Below are positions 38,496-47,019 of a DNA stretch of 64,000 nucleotides, in pieces. This DNA comes from Chroococcidiopsis sp. CCMEE 29 (lineage in GTDB: Bacteria > Cyanobacteriota > Cyanobacteriia > Cyanobacteriales > Chroococcidiopsidaceae). Position 1 is the first letter of the stretch. Every line of letters starts with the position of its first letter. Where the stretch lies: positions 1,849,001-1,913,000 of the forward strand of contig NZ_CP083761.1 in NCBI RefSeq assembly GCF_023558375.1. Direction: 5' to 3'. Both the position numbers and the translations under genes were made by a program. The notes beneath the pieces are model-generated. The model did not search any database, was not told where the DNA came from, and saw only the letters and a program-made list of their open reading frames with translations.

Positions 38496-38523
38496 CCAAA
38501 ATCTAAAATCTAAAATCCAAAAT
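38496..38523. repeat. CYAAAAT heptamer array
   Basis: Four exact tandem units CCAAAAT-CTAAAAT-CTAAAAT-CCAAAAT, ending 4 bp before the ABC-2 permease start. The same family is at 29644-29664 (three units) and 50526-50553 (four units). Confidence 0.8.
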
Positions 38524-38527
38524 TGCT

Positions 38528-39424
38528 ATGAGTGGTACTGTTACACCTCAATCAGATGTCAGCTTACAGCAACCAGCGTCGGCTCAAATTATTGCTGGAG
38601 AAAGTCCACCTAATTTTTTGGGTGAGTTAGTTCAAGAGACATTTGCTCTAACTCGGCGCTTATTTATTCAGTTGCAGCGGCGTCCATCAACCCTGATTGC
38701 TGGAATTATTCAGCCTGTGATCTGGCTAGTTTTGTTTGGAGCACTATTTCAGAATGCCCCTCAGGGATTGTTTGGCAATAGTCAAAGCTATGGGCAATTT
38801 CTCGCTGCTGGAATAATTGTCTTTACTGCGTTTGCTGGAGCGCTTAATGCTGGCTTACCAGTGATGTTTGACCGGGAATTTGGCTTTTTGAACCGTTTGC
38901 TGGTGGCTCCCCTGGCATCACGATTTTCGATTGTTTTTGCTTCAACGATTTTTATTGTGAGTCAGAGTTTGCTGCAAGCGGCGGTGATTGTGGCAGCGGC
39001 TGCATTTTTGGGAGCTGGTTTACCCAATGCAGCTGGTTTGGGTGCGATCGCCCTGATTGTCTTCCTGCTTGCCTTGGGTGTGACAGCTTTGAGTCTGGGT
39101 TTAGCTTTTGTCCTACCGGGTCACATTGAACTAATTGCTGTAATTTTTGTAACTAACCTGCCGTTGTTATTTGCCAGCACAGCTTTAGCTCCTTTATCAT
39201 TTATGCCCAGATGGTTGCAGGTTCTGGCAACACTGAATCCTCTCAGCTATGCGATCGAACCGATTCGCTATCTGTATCTTCACAGCGATTGGGCGTTAAG
39301 TAGTGTAGTGATGCAAGCTCCTTGGGGTAACGTTACTTTTGGGGGAGCTATGCTAGTTTTACTCAGCTTTAGTCTTGTGTCTCTCCTTAGTATTCAACCA
39401 CTATTGCGTCGAACCCTTGCTTAA
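38528..39424 (+). CDS. ABC-2 type exporter permease
   Basis: A 298-residue permease with six hydrophobic segments, partner of the DrrA-like ATPase. Family features are the N-terminal cytoplasmic helix FALTRRLFIQLQRRPSTLIA, FDREFGFLNRLLVAPLASRF (the coupling-helix region) and ALAPLSFMPRWLQVLATLNP before the last helices. The ribosome binding region is partly made of CCAAAAT repeats, with no clear Shine-Dalgarno. The substrate is unknown. Confidence 0.9.
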   Translation: MSGTVTPQSDVSLQQPASAQIIAGESPPNFLGELVQETFALTRRLFIQLQRRPSTLIAGIIQPVIWLVLFGALFQNAPQGLFGNSQSYGQFLAAGIIVFTAFAGALNAGLPVMFDREFGFLNRLLVAPLASRFSIVFASTIFIVSQSLLQAAVIVAAAAFLGAGLPNAAGLGAIALIVFLLALGVTALSLGLAFVLPGHIELIAVIFVTNLPLLFASTALAPLSFMPRWLQVLATLNPLSYAIEPIRYLYLHSDWALSSVVMQAPWGNVTFGGAMLVLLSFSLVSLLSIQPLLRRTLA

Positions 39425-39462
39425 GATAAAACCAATTTAGAGGAATTCAGCGCTATAAACCT

Positions 39463-39837
39463 ATGAAAAAGTCAGTTAAATCGCTTACCAAGCTCGTTCT
39501 TTGCATAGCCGGAATTGGCGTAGTCTCCTTGCTACTGCCTCAAACCAGCTGGGCGCAAACTACTAATGTTAATCCTCTACAGGACTTTGAGCCTGAACAG
39601 AATAATAACGATCCATTCTCGTCGCGCAGTAACGAAGTGAACTCTTTCGGCGTGTTTGACTTAATGCATCGCGCTCAAATGGGTCAACTCCGTAACGCAG
39701 AGGATTTTTCAACTGAACAAAATCAAAATCTTGATGCAGCAGCCGCTGCTTTCCGGGAAAGCCAAAGAAAAAGGCTTGAAGGACAACAGCAAGCTGTGCC
39801 TACTAATCCAATTGCCGCACCCCAGCCAAGTAGATAA
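39463..39837 (+). CDS. Secreted small hypothetical protein
   Basis: A 124-residue protein with a clear Sec signal peptide (basic MKKSVKSLTK, hydrophobic core, cleavage after TSWA near residue 31). The mature part is polar, rich in Asn, Gln and Ala (DFEPEQNNNDPFSSRSNEV; EQNQNLDAAAAAFRESQRKR), with no cysteines and no recognised domain. Probably periplasmic. It has its own strong terminator and may be cotranscribed with the ABC exporter genes upstream (38-bp gap). Confidence 0.7.
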   Translation: MKKSVKSLTKLVLCIAGIGVVSLLLPQTSWAQTTNVNPLQDFEPEQNNNDPFSSRSNEVNSFGVFDLMHRAQMGQLRNAEDFSTEQNQNLDAAAAAFRESQRKRLEGQQQAVPTNPIAAPQPSR

Positions 39838-39849
39838 GTGAGACTTTAC

Positions 39850-39894
39850 AAAACAAAGTCCCAGCTGTTACACCAACAGCTAGGACTTTGTTTT
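39850..39894 (+). terminator. Rho-independent terminator
   Basis: A 20-base arm AAAACAAAGTCCCAGCTGTT (39850-39869) pairs with 39875-39894 with one mismatch and a 5-base loop, ending in TTTT on the + strand. Confidence 0.88.
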
Positions 39895-39912
39895 AACTCA
39901 AACTTTATTCAG

Positions 39913-40039
39913 AGGGGTCAGGGGTTAGGGGTCGGAGGTCAGGGGAAAGAGGTAGAGGAAGATTGCTCAATCGGTGCTTGGTCTTGTGAGGCGCAAAACG
40001 CCTTTTCATCCCTGACCCCCGAGCCCCGAGCCCTGACCC
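39913..40039. repeat. Inverted pair of G-rich heptamer arrays
   Basis: A left array of GGGGTCA/GGGGTTA/GGGGTCG units (39913-39951) faces a right array of the complementary type (CCCTGACCCCCGAGCCCCGA, 40010-40039). About 58 bp lie between them, including the hairpin AGGCG-CAAAA-CGCCT. The whole can fold into one long hairpin just downstream of prxQ. Confidence 0.65.
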
Positions 40040-40047
40040 TTTCTTTA

Positions 40048-40485
40048 CTAAAGCCCTAGTGATGCTAGCACATCACTAGCATGGCTAGATGTGTTGACAC
40101 TGCTGTCAACATTGATAATTTTTCCATTGCCGTCAATTACATAGGTGACGCGCTTGGCATAACCGCCCCCATCGACATCGTAAGCTTTGATCATTGTTTT
40201 ATCAGTATCAGCTAGCAGCGGAAAATTCAGGTTGTACTTCTGGGTAAATTGCTGGTGCGAGGCTTCATCATCTGCACTAACTCCCAGCACCACGATATCT
40301 TTGCTTTGATAATCAGCACTGGCATCCCGGAAGCCACAAGCTTGCTTGGTACAGCCAGGTGTGTCGTCTTTGGGGTAGAAATACAAAACTACTGTTTTAC
40401 CAGCAAAATCGGATAACGAAACGGTATTGCCATTGGTGTCTTGGGCGGTAAATGCTGGCGCATCTGTACCAACTGTTAAAGGCAT
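40048..40485 (-). CDS. prxQ: Thioredoxin-dependent peroxiredoxin, BCP/PrxQ type
   Basis: It reduces hydrogen peroxide and alkyl hydroperoxides, using thioredoxin. The 145-residue protein has the peroxidatic and resolving cysteines in the PrxQ spacing, PKDDTPGCTKQACGFRD (Cys45 and Cys50), and VTYVIDGNGKI. An exact inverted repeat CTAGTGATG...CATCACTAG (40056-40079) lies in the last codons and could form an RNA hairpin at the 3' end. It stands alone on the minus strand. Confidence 0.93.
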   Translation of the reverse strand: MPLTVGTDAPAFTAQDTNGNTVSLSDFAGKTVVLYFYPKDDTPGCTKQACGFRDASADYQSKDIVVLGVSADDEASHQQFTQKYNLNFPLLADTDKTMIKAYDVDGGGYAKRVTYVIDGNGKIINVDSSVNTSSHASDVLASLGL

Positions 40486-41540
40486 AGGTTTTAGTATCTC
40501 TCCACTATTTAGTATCTCTGAGGTGCAAGCTATGTTCAGTAACGTTCTTCTAGGTTACTACCTACAGGCTGCTGCTGATCGTGCTCTCAAAAAGTGGGGT
40601 TGGCTGAAAAAGCTGAAACAGAAGCAGACGAGCTTTCTGTTGCTAGCAAAGTAGCTCTTCGGACTTGCATGACTTCTCCGTCTATCCTAATTTTTGCTAG
40701 AGCACTATCTTTTTTTACCCTAATGCTGTATAGTCAGTAAACCGTACTGACTTTTTATGTATTAAATACTGAACTTTTATGTATCGACAAGCTTTGACTT
40801 GTGTAAGAATATAGGACTTGTTCAGTTGCCCAGTGTTCTGGAGTGGTTTCAAGCCAATTACAGAGCTTTGTTTCACCCGCACTTTCACCAGTTATGGCTT
40901 CGCATTTAGTGTTGGCATAGGTTTGTAGCCAAGGTTTCGAAACACCAGTTCTTGGCAATGCGTGCTAGTGCAATTTGCTCCACCCAGCTTATCAATTAAA
41001 TCTTTAGTTTCCTACCCAATCACTTAAATATGCAAGTATGAGTACCTGCCATATTTACGTACATTCAAACATTTTTAAAATCTGAATAATAATGAAACTT
41101 ATTTCATGAAATCTTCATAGAAAGTTCATAAAGAATTGCTGGATTATCTAGATAATTTATCTGTTTGTCGTAAGTAATAAGCCAACCATATTATAAGTAG
41201 TCTTAATTTAAAGATTAAGTAAAGACATAGTAAATAAAGTAGAGAAAAGGTTAAAGATTTGGTGAAGAAAAACCTTGGTCGCTGGTAATTTCACACAAAA
41301 AAGTTTATGAAGTAATGTAGAACAAATTAATTTGATGTAAAAAGAAAAAATGCTTACGATTATGCAGCCTTAAGAATTTAGGATAAAAGTCTTATTAATA
41401 AAGATAAAGACTTCAAGTTAGCTGCTAACTAGTAGTAAAGCATCAGAATTAGGGAGAAATTAAAAGTAAAAAACCTTCTTTAAAGCAGTGTTTAGAGAAT
41501 TGATTAGTTCTTTTGTAAATAAATCGAACACTACTTGAAT
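40486..41540. other. Long AT-rich gap before the polysaccharide locus
   Basis: About 1,050 bp. I find no gene I would defend: short frames at 40427-40654 (+) and 40755-40958 (-) have no recognisable protein character. The part 41040-41530 is very AT-rich and probably contains the promoter of the glycosyltransferase that follows, but no clear -35/-10 stands out. Confidence 0.45.
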
Positions 41541-42566
41541 ATGCCTCTCCCTGAACAATTGCGAGTCTCTGTAATTATCCCAGTACACAATGGCGGTGAT
41601 AGCTTCCGTCGTTGCCTATCTAGCCTAGCTAAAACAACCCCTCCTCCCAGTGAAATTATTGTGGTGGCGGATGGAGATACAGATGGCTCTTGGCTTCTCG
41701 CTAAGGAATTTAACGCCAAAGTTCTGAGAATAAATGCTCGTGGTGGTCCTGCTCAAGCACGTAATCTGGGAGCCAAAGCTGCCCAAGGTGATATTCTATT
41801 TTTCGTGGATGCCGATGTAGTTGTCTATCCAGACACTATCAGTCAAGTGGCGAGTACTTTCAGCCGCGAACCAGACTTAGCTGCACTGATTGGCTCCTAT
41901 GATGACGCACCGGGTGCAACCAATTTTCTGTCGCAATACAGAAACCTGCTCCACCATTACGTACACCAGACAGGTTGCGAGGAAGCTTCCACTTTCTGGG
42001 GTGCTTGCGGTGCTATCCGTCGTCAGGTCTTCCTCTCACTAGGCGGTTTTGACGAAAGTTATCGCCAACCTTCCATTGAAGATATTGAATTGGGCTATCG
42101 GTTGAAGCAGGCTGGTTATAGAATTCGGCTCTGCAAGGATTTGCAGGTTAAGCATTTGAAGCGGTGGGAGATGGGCTCGTTATTGAAAGCTGACTTTTTC
42201 TATCGTGCTTTACCCTGGACTGAACTAATTTTGCGCGATCGCCAGTTGATTAACGACTTAAACCTACAGGTTTCCAGTCGCGTCAGTGTGATGTTAGTGT
42301 TTGGGCTGCTGAGCGCTTTAGTTGCAGCTTGGTGGTGGTCTGGGTTTTTGATCGTAGCTGCCGCGCTAAGCTTGTCGCTTTTGGTAATCAACGCTCCAGT
42401 TTATCGTTTCTTTATGCGCCAACGGGGTCTAGTGTTCGCTTTCCAAGTAATCCCCTGGCACTGGCTTTACTACTTCTATAGTGGTCTAGCGTTCGCCATC
42501 GGTACAGCACGCTATCAGTTCCGTAGGCTGCGATCTTCTAAGACAAGCGTGTCTGCACCCTTGTGA
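41541..42566 (+). CDS. Glycosyltransferase family 2, membrane-anchored
   Basis: A 341-residue GT-A enzyme. The catalytic domain begins VSVIIPVHNGGDSFRRCLSS, with the nucleotide Asp in VVADGDTDGS, the DXD-type motif FFVDADVVVYP, and the acceptor-side FDESYRQPSIEDIELGYRLK. Two or three membrane segments at the C terminus (about residues 255-320) anchor it. I use the ATG at 41541; a TTG two codons before it is in frame. It opens the surface-polysaccharide locus, followed 37 bp on by a flavoprotein. Confidence 0.88.
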   Translation: MPLPEQLRVSVIIPVHNGGDSFRRCLSSLAKTTPPPSEIIVVADGDTDGSWLLAKEFNAKVLRINARGGPAQARNLGAKAAQGDILFFVDADVVVYPDTISQVASTFSREPDLAALIGSYDDAPGATNFLSQYRNLLHHYVHQTGCEEASTFWGACGAIRRQVFLSLGGFDESYRQPSIEDIELGYRLKQAGYRIRLCKDLQVKHLKRWEMGSLLKADFFYRALPWTELILRDRQLINDLNLQVSSRVSVMLVFGLLSALVAAWWWSGFLIVAAALSLSLLVINAPVYRFFMRQRGLVFAFQVIPWHWLYYFYSGLAFAIGTARYQFRRLRSSKTSVSAPL

Positions 42567-42603
42567 AAATTATTTAACAGCTAAAACACCTGGAGTTACA
42601 TCA

Positions 42604-44055
42604 ATGAAGCATTATCCCGTGGTAATTGTAGGAGCAGGTCCGGCTGGCTTAACCGCTGCTTATGAGTTGACTAAAGCTGGTATTAAGCCAATCGTACTGG
42701 AAAAAGCTGATAAGGTTGGCGGAATATCCCGCACCGAGACGTACAAGGGTTACCACTTTGATATTGGTGGTCATCGCTTTTTCACTAAAGTCGAAGAAGT
42801 ACAACAGCTTTGGCAAGAGGTGCTGGGAGAAGAATTCATCAAAGTACCTCGTTTATCACGCATCTACTACCAGGATCGTTTTTTCAACTATCCACTCAGT
42901 TTATTAAATACTCTTTCTAACCTGGGGGTTTTTGAAAGCTTCTTGATTTTATTGAGCTACTTCAAGGCAAAGTGGCAGCCGTGTCCAAAAGAGGAAAACT
43001 TGGAGGAGTGGGTAACCAATCGCTTCGGTCAACGTCTATACAAAACATTCTTTAAAACTTACACCGAAAAGGTTTGGGGAATTCCTTGTACTGAGATCCA
43101 AGCAGAATGGGCTGCACAGCGGATCAAGGGGCTGTCGCTAAAAACAGCAATAATCAATGCGCTTCTCAAAACCAATAATACCAAAACCTTAATTAAGGAA
43201 TTTGACTACCCGGTTTTGGGACCTGGGATGATGTGGCAACGATTTCAACAGGCAGTCGAGAGTAAAGGCGGTGAAGTACAACTCAATACCGGAGTCGTGC
43301 GTTTAGAGCGTGAGGGTCGTCAGATTAAAAGGATTATTACCCGCCGTGACGGGAAACTCGTTTCCATCTCGGGCGAACAGTTCGTTTCCAGCATGCCCTT
43401 AAACGAACTGATTAAACGACTTGACCCGCTACCGCCAGATGATGTTTTAGAGGCAGCACAAAGCCTCAAGTACCGGGATTTCCTGATTGTGGCGCTGATA
43501 GTTAATCGCGAACATCTATTTCCTGACAACTGGATTTATATTCACAGCCCAGAAGTGAAAGTAGGGCGGATTCAAAACTTCAAGAATTGGAGTGCCGCTA
43601 TGGTTCCCGACTCCAGCAAAACGTGCCTGGGAATGGAATACTTCTGTACTAAAGGTGACGGACTTTGGACCATGTCAGACACTGAACTTCTCGATCTGGC
43701 TAGTCGTGAGTTGGTCAATCTAGATTTAGCTAAAGCTGAAGACGTGGAAGACGGGTTTGTTCTGCGGCAACCTAAAGCCTATCCGGTGTACGACCACGAA
43801 TATCGTCAACATTTAGAAGTAATCAGAAACTTCCTGGCAACGATTGAAAACCTGCAAACCACCGGTCGTAATGGTATGCACCGATATAACAATCAGGATC
43901 ACTCAATGTTAACAGGGTTGTTAGCAGCCAAAAACATCCTGGGAGAACAGCACGATTTGTGGGAAGTGAATACTGAGCGCTCTTACCACGAAGATTTTAC
44001 GACAGAGCCATCGAAGACTCAGAACAAGGATAGCGTTTTAGCGATCGCCAAATAG
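42604..44055 (+). CDS. FAD-dependent oxidoreductase of the protoporphyrinogen oxidase / UDP-galactopyranose mutase-like superfamily
   Basis: A 483-residue flavoprotein. The N-terminal dinucleotide fold is PVVIVGAGPAGLTAAYELT, followed by VGGISRTETYKGYHFDIGGH, a pattern seen in the NAD(P)-binding-8 amine-oxidase superfamily. The C-terminal FAD contact GRNGMHRYNNQDHSMLTG is clear. Proteins of this kind often sit in polysaccharide loci and may act on nucleotide sugars or lipid-linked sugars, but the reaction is unproven. Its neighbours on both sides are GT2 enzymes on the same strand, consistent with an operon. Confidence 0.82.
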   Translation: MKHYPVVIVGAGPAGLTAAYELTKAGIKPIVLEKADKVGGISRTETYKGYHFDIGGHRFFTKVEEVQQLWQEVLGEEFIKVPRLSRIYYQDRFFNYPLSLLNTLSNLGVFESFLILLSYFKAKWQPCPKEENLEEWVTNRFGQRLYKTFFKTYTEKVWGIPCTEIQAEWAAQRIKGLSLKTAIINALLKTNNTKTLIKEFDYPVLGPGMMWQRFQQAVESKGGEVQLNTGVVRLEREGRQIKRIITRRDGKLVSISGEQFVSSMPLNELIKRLDPLPPDDVLEAAQSLKYRDFLIVALIVNREHLFPDNWIYIHSPEVKVGRIQNFKNWSAAMVPDSSKTCLGMEYFCTKGDGLWTMSDTELLDLASRELVNLDLAKAEDVEDGFVLRQPKAYPVYDHEYRQHLEVIRNFLATIENLQTTGRNGMHRYNNQDHSMLTGLLAAKNILGEQHDLWEVNTERSYHEDFTTEPSKTQNKDSVLAIAK

Positions 44056-44103
44056 CAGCCCTCAGGTGTGGTTGAATTACATTGACCACGCTTTTAGCAA
44101 GTG

Positions 44104-45126
44104 ATGCTTATGGTACAGTTACACCCAAAAACTGAGTCAAAGTTGCCCAGTTTTTCTCTCGTCATAGAAACGGAAAATTTATCTAGTGCTGAGCTAGAGG
44201 GTTTGTCTCGATGTTTGAATACGCTCGCTACTCAAGTCGTCTCCCCAACGTCTGCCAACGAGGTGCTGATTGTTGAGAGTGGCGACGTGCCTAAAGATGT
44301 AATTGAGCGCATTCATGCTGATTATCCTTGGATTACATTTCGCCGCATCGAAGCCGGAACCAACTATTACGAGGCAAAAATGAAGGGGGTAGCTCTCACA
44401 ACTGGAGATGTGATCGTTCTGTGTGATTCAGATTGTACTTATGAATTGAATTGGCTGAGAAACATCCTGACTCCCTTCGCGGAAAATCCTGATATCCACG
44501 TTGTTGCCGGCGAGACAACTACACCTGCCTCTAGTCCGTATAGTGTGGCGATCGCTTTAACTTACATCTTTCCTCGGTTCTCAAAGTCAAAAACACTGAG
44601 TCCTTCATCGAATTATTTCTGCAACAACGTTGCGTTCCGTCGTAATTTCCTGATGCAGCACCCTATTCCAGCTAATCTGCCGATTTATCGAGGAAACTGC
44701 GTTATCCATGCTCGCTGGTTAGAACAGCAAGGTTATACGATCTGGAGACAACCTCAGGCACAGGCAACCCATGCAGCGCCAAATGGCTGCTCACACTTTT
44801 TTTGGCGTTTTTTACTGCTGGGTTACGATGCACTTGCTACATCTAGGCTCTTCTATAACTCATCAGGAAGTCAGCAAACCATCAAACCGTTGCAAGATTT
44901 CGGATCTTGCTTGCGTATAGGATTTGAGCAATCAAAACAATTAGTAAAAAGGCTTTACACTGTCTTCGCTGAGGATCTGCGCCGCTTACTTTATCTGCCC
45001 CTAGCACTACCAATTGCGCTGGTAGCACTGCTACTCTACTTCACTGGTCTGGGTGTAGGTTACTTCAGACCTAATTATTTGCTCGCTAATTACACCAAAA
45101 TAGAAGCGAGTTTAGAACACTCCTGA
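44104..45126 (+). CDS. Glycosyltransferase family 2, membrane-anchored
   Basis: A 340-residue GT-A enzyme. Visible are the start strand FSLVIETENLSSAELEGLSR, nucleotide-binding VLIVESGDVPKDVIERIHAD, and DXD-type motif VLCDSDCTYE. A C-terminal hydrophobic helix pair LPLALPIALVALLLYFTGLG ends the protein. Starts are ambiguous: GTG 44101, ATG 44104 and ATG 44110 are all in frame. The stop is followed directly by an IS200/IS605-like remnant. Confidence 0.85.
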   Translation: MLMVQLHPKTESKLPSFSLVIETENLSSAELEGLSRCLNTLATQVVSPTSANEVLIVESGDVPKDVIERIHADYPWITFRRIEAGTNYYEAKMKGVALTTGDVIVLCDSDCTYELNWLRNILTPFAENPDIHVVAGETTTPASSPYSVAIALTYIFPRFSKSKTLSPSSNYFCNNVAFRRNFLMQHPIPANLPIYRGNCVIHARWLEQQGYTIWRQPQAQATHAAPNGCSHFFWRFLLLGYDALATSRLFYNSSGSQQTIKPLQDFGSCLRIGFEQSKQLVKRLYTVFAEDLRRLLYLPLALPIALVALLLYFTGLGVGYFRPNYLLANYTKIEASLEHS

Positions 45127-45127
45127 C

Positions 45128-45525
45128 TTTAGACAAAATTCTCTTCTTGACATCCTCACCGCCGTAAACGGTCGGTGATTCCCAAACCTCACGATTTGAG
45201 TTTCTGCTTCATAGCAACTGCCTCCACCCACAAAGAGTTTTATGGTCTTATGTTCGCTCCACAGACTATCCCCGCAAGCCCTGCGGTTCTTATGTATCGA
45301 AATCCAAACAAGGAATTCTATGCGATTTGTTGATTCAAGGGATGTCCACCATTGCCCCGTCATCTTTTCCCGGTCTACCGATTTTTCTTCCCCGTTGCGA
45401 TTCTTCGCAAACTTTGTGGTTAGGGTTTATGTCTCCATCGTCGCGGGTGGGTCATTGACCATGTATATTTTAGCACAAAACGTAAAGCCGTGCTACAAGC
45501 ACGGGGTTTCCACCCACATTTTCTG
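45128..45525 (-). mobile_element. Internally deleted IS200/IS605-like element (tnpB tail and both end hairpins)
   Basis: At the right side (in + coordinates) CCGTGCT-ACA-AGCACGG (45488-45504), with the GGGTTTCCACCC flank, is the usual left-end hairpin of cyanobacterial IS200/IS605 elements. At the other side TCACCG-CCGT-AA-ACGG-T-CGGTGA (45156-45178) is the right-end hairpin. Between them, the minus strand reads a tnpB-like C terminus (RRACGDSLWSEHKTIKLFVG, then RFGNHRPFTAVRMSRRE). Transposase and most of tnpB are gone. The element fills the whole space between a GT2 stop and the flippase start. It might still encode a TnpB-type omega RNA scaffold, but nothing shows this. Confidence 0.6.
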
Positions 45526-47019
45526 ATGAATCCCCCCGCCTCACAATTAGGTCGCCGGATGCTGAACGGCACAATTTGGATCTTCTTGGCTGAGGCTCTA
45601 CTGTTGCCTACAGGGATCTTGACGGCAGCTTTCCTCACTCGTCAGTTAGGTCCAGAAGGCTACGGTTTGTTTACACTGGCGGCAACACTAACCGCATGGA
45701 TCGAGTGGAGTGTCACCTCGGTTTTTACCCGCGCCACGATTAAGTTTGTCGGAGAAGCTGAGGACTGGCGACCCGTTGGAGCTACAGTGCTGCGGTTGCA
45801 TCTGTTTATGGGTGGCGGCGTAATGCTGCTTGTTTGGCTTTTTGCTGCTCTTGTAGGCAAGTTAATGGGTGAGCCAGTGCTTGCCACGTATCTGAGGTTG
45901 TTTGCCTTAGACATTCCTCTATTCTGTTTGGGTTATGCCCACCGCAGCATCCTAGTGGGAGTTGGGAGCTTTACTCAAAGAGCGATCGCTACGGCAGGTC
46001 GTTGGATTGCCCGCTTGGTATTGATCTTGGTGCTGGTTAAGATGGGGCTTTCGGTGCAAGGAGCAATTTTAGGCAGCGTCGGTGCATCCCTAGTTGAGTT
46101 AGTGATTAGCCGCTTTTACATTCGTCCCTCACTGTTTGGGCAGTCAACTTTTCCAGCGCGTAAACTATGGAGCTATGCCGTACCACTATTTCTGTTTGCG
46201 CTGAGTATGCGCCTCTACGAAAAGCTCGACTTGTTCGCCCTGAAAATTCTGGGAGGTACAGCAGCACAGGTAGGTTTCTATGGCGCTGCTCAAAACTTGT
46301 CCTTGGTGCCAGGGATATTTTCCCTCTCCTTCTCCCCTCTGCTACTTTCTACTCTCAGCCGTACCCTATACGCTGGTGATACAGTTTTGGCTCAAAAGAT
46401 CAGCCGCGATGCCATGCGTGCCGTGATTTGGATGTTACCCTTTGCTGGCATGACCGCTGGTGCTGCGCCGGAAATTGTCAGTTTGCTTTTTGGCTCAGCA
46501 TTTTTACCAACCGCTCCTCTACTAGCCTTGCTAATATTTGGCGCGATCGCCCTGGCAATGATTTCAATTGGCACAGCCATTTTGACCGCTGCTGGTAAAC
46601 CAAATTGGACCTTTGCCCTAGCTGGACCTTTATTACCCCTATCGATTGCCGGTCACATATTGCTGATCCCACGGCTGGGAGCAATTGGCGCTTCTATAGT
46701 CTCTACTCTATTCGCTAGCGTAGGGGCGCTGGCAACCGTAGTGGCTGTTTACTGCCTTTGGAAAGTTTTTCCTCCCGTCAGGACAGTATGGCAAAGTATT
46801 TTGATTTGTGGACTTGCCTATGCTTTGGCTGCTTTTTGGTCTACTGATAACTTCTTACTGTTGTTTAAGCTATCAGTTATTGCTCTTTTAATTCCGTTAG
46901 CATTTTTCCTGCTGGGCGAATTTAGCCACAGTGAAATTGCTTTAGTTCGTTCTTTATTAGGTTCTATAAAAAGGTATAGCCAGAAAAAAGAATCTAACAC
47001 TAGTTCTGCTAAAAACTAA
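45526..47019 (+). CDS. Polysaccharide flippase, Wzx/MATE-like (oligosaccharide flippase family)
   Basis: A 497-residue membrane protein with about 12-14 hydrophobic segments. The N-terminal LGRRMLNGTIWIFLAEALLL and FLTRQLGPEGYGLFTLAATL are typical of the polysaccharide biosynthesis/MVF flippase superfamily. It would turn lipid-linked sugar repeats across the inner membrane. I start at the ATG at 45526 (MNPPASQLG); the upstream frame would translate the IS hairpin and is rejected. The stop codon overlaps the next ATG (TAATG). Confidence 0.88.
   Translation: MNPPASQLGRRMLNGTIWIFLAEALLLPTGILTAAFLTRQLGPEGYGLFTLAATLTAWIEWSVTSVFTRATIKFVGEAEDWRPVGATVLRLHLFMGGGVMLLVWLFAALVGKLMGEPVLATYLRLFALDIPLFCLGYAHRSILVGVGSFTQRAIATAGRWIARLVLILVLVKMGLSVQGAILGSVGASLVELVISRFYIRPSLFGQSTFPARKLWSYAVPLFLFALSMRLYEKLDLFALKILGGTAAQVGFYGAAQNLSLVPGIFSLSFSPLLLSTLSRTLYAGDTVLAQKISRDAMRAVIWMLPFAGMTAGAAPEIVSLLFGSAFLPTAPLLALLIFGAIALAMISIGTAILTAAGKPNWTFALAGPLLPLSIAGHILLIPRLGAIGASIVSTLFASVGALATVVAVYCLWKVFPPVRTVWQSILICGLAYALAAFWSTDNFLLLFKLSVIALLIPLAFFLLGEFSHSEIALVRSLLGSIKRYSQKKESNTSSAKN

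Noticed and set aside
40755-40958. A 67-codon frame on the minus strand
   Set aside because: No recognisable domain, no ribosome site, AT-rich surroundings, and adjacent frames show similar random openness.
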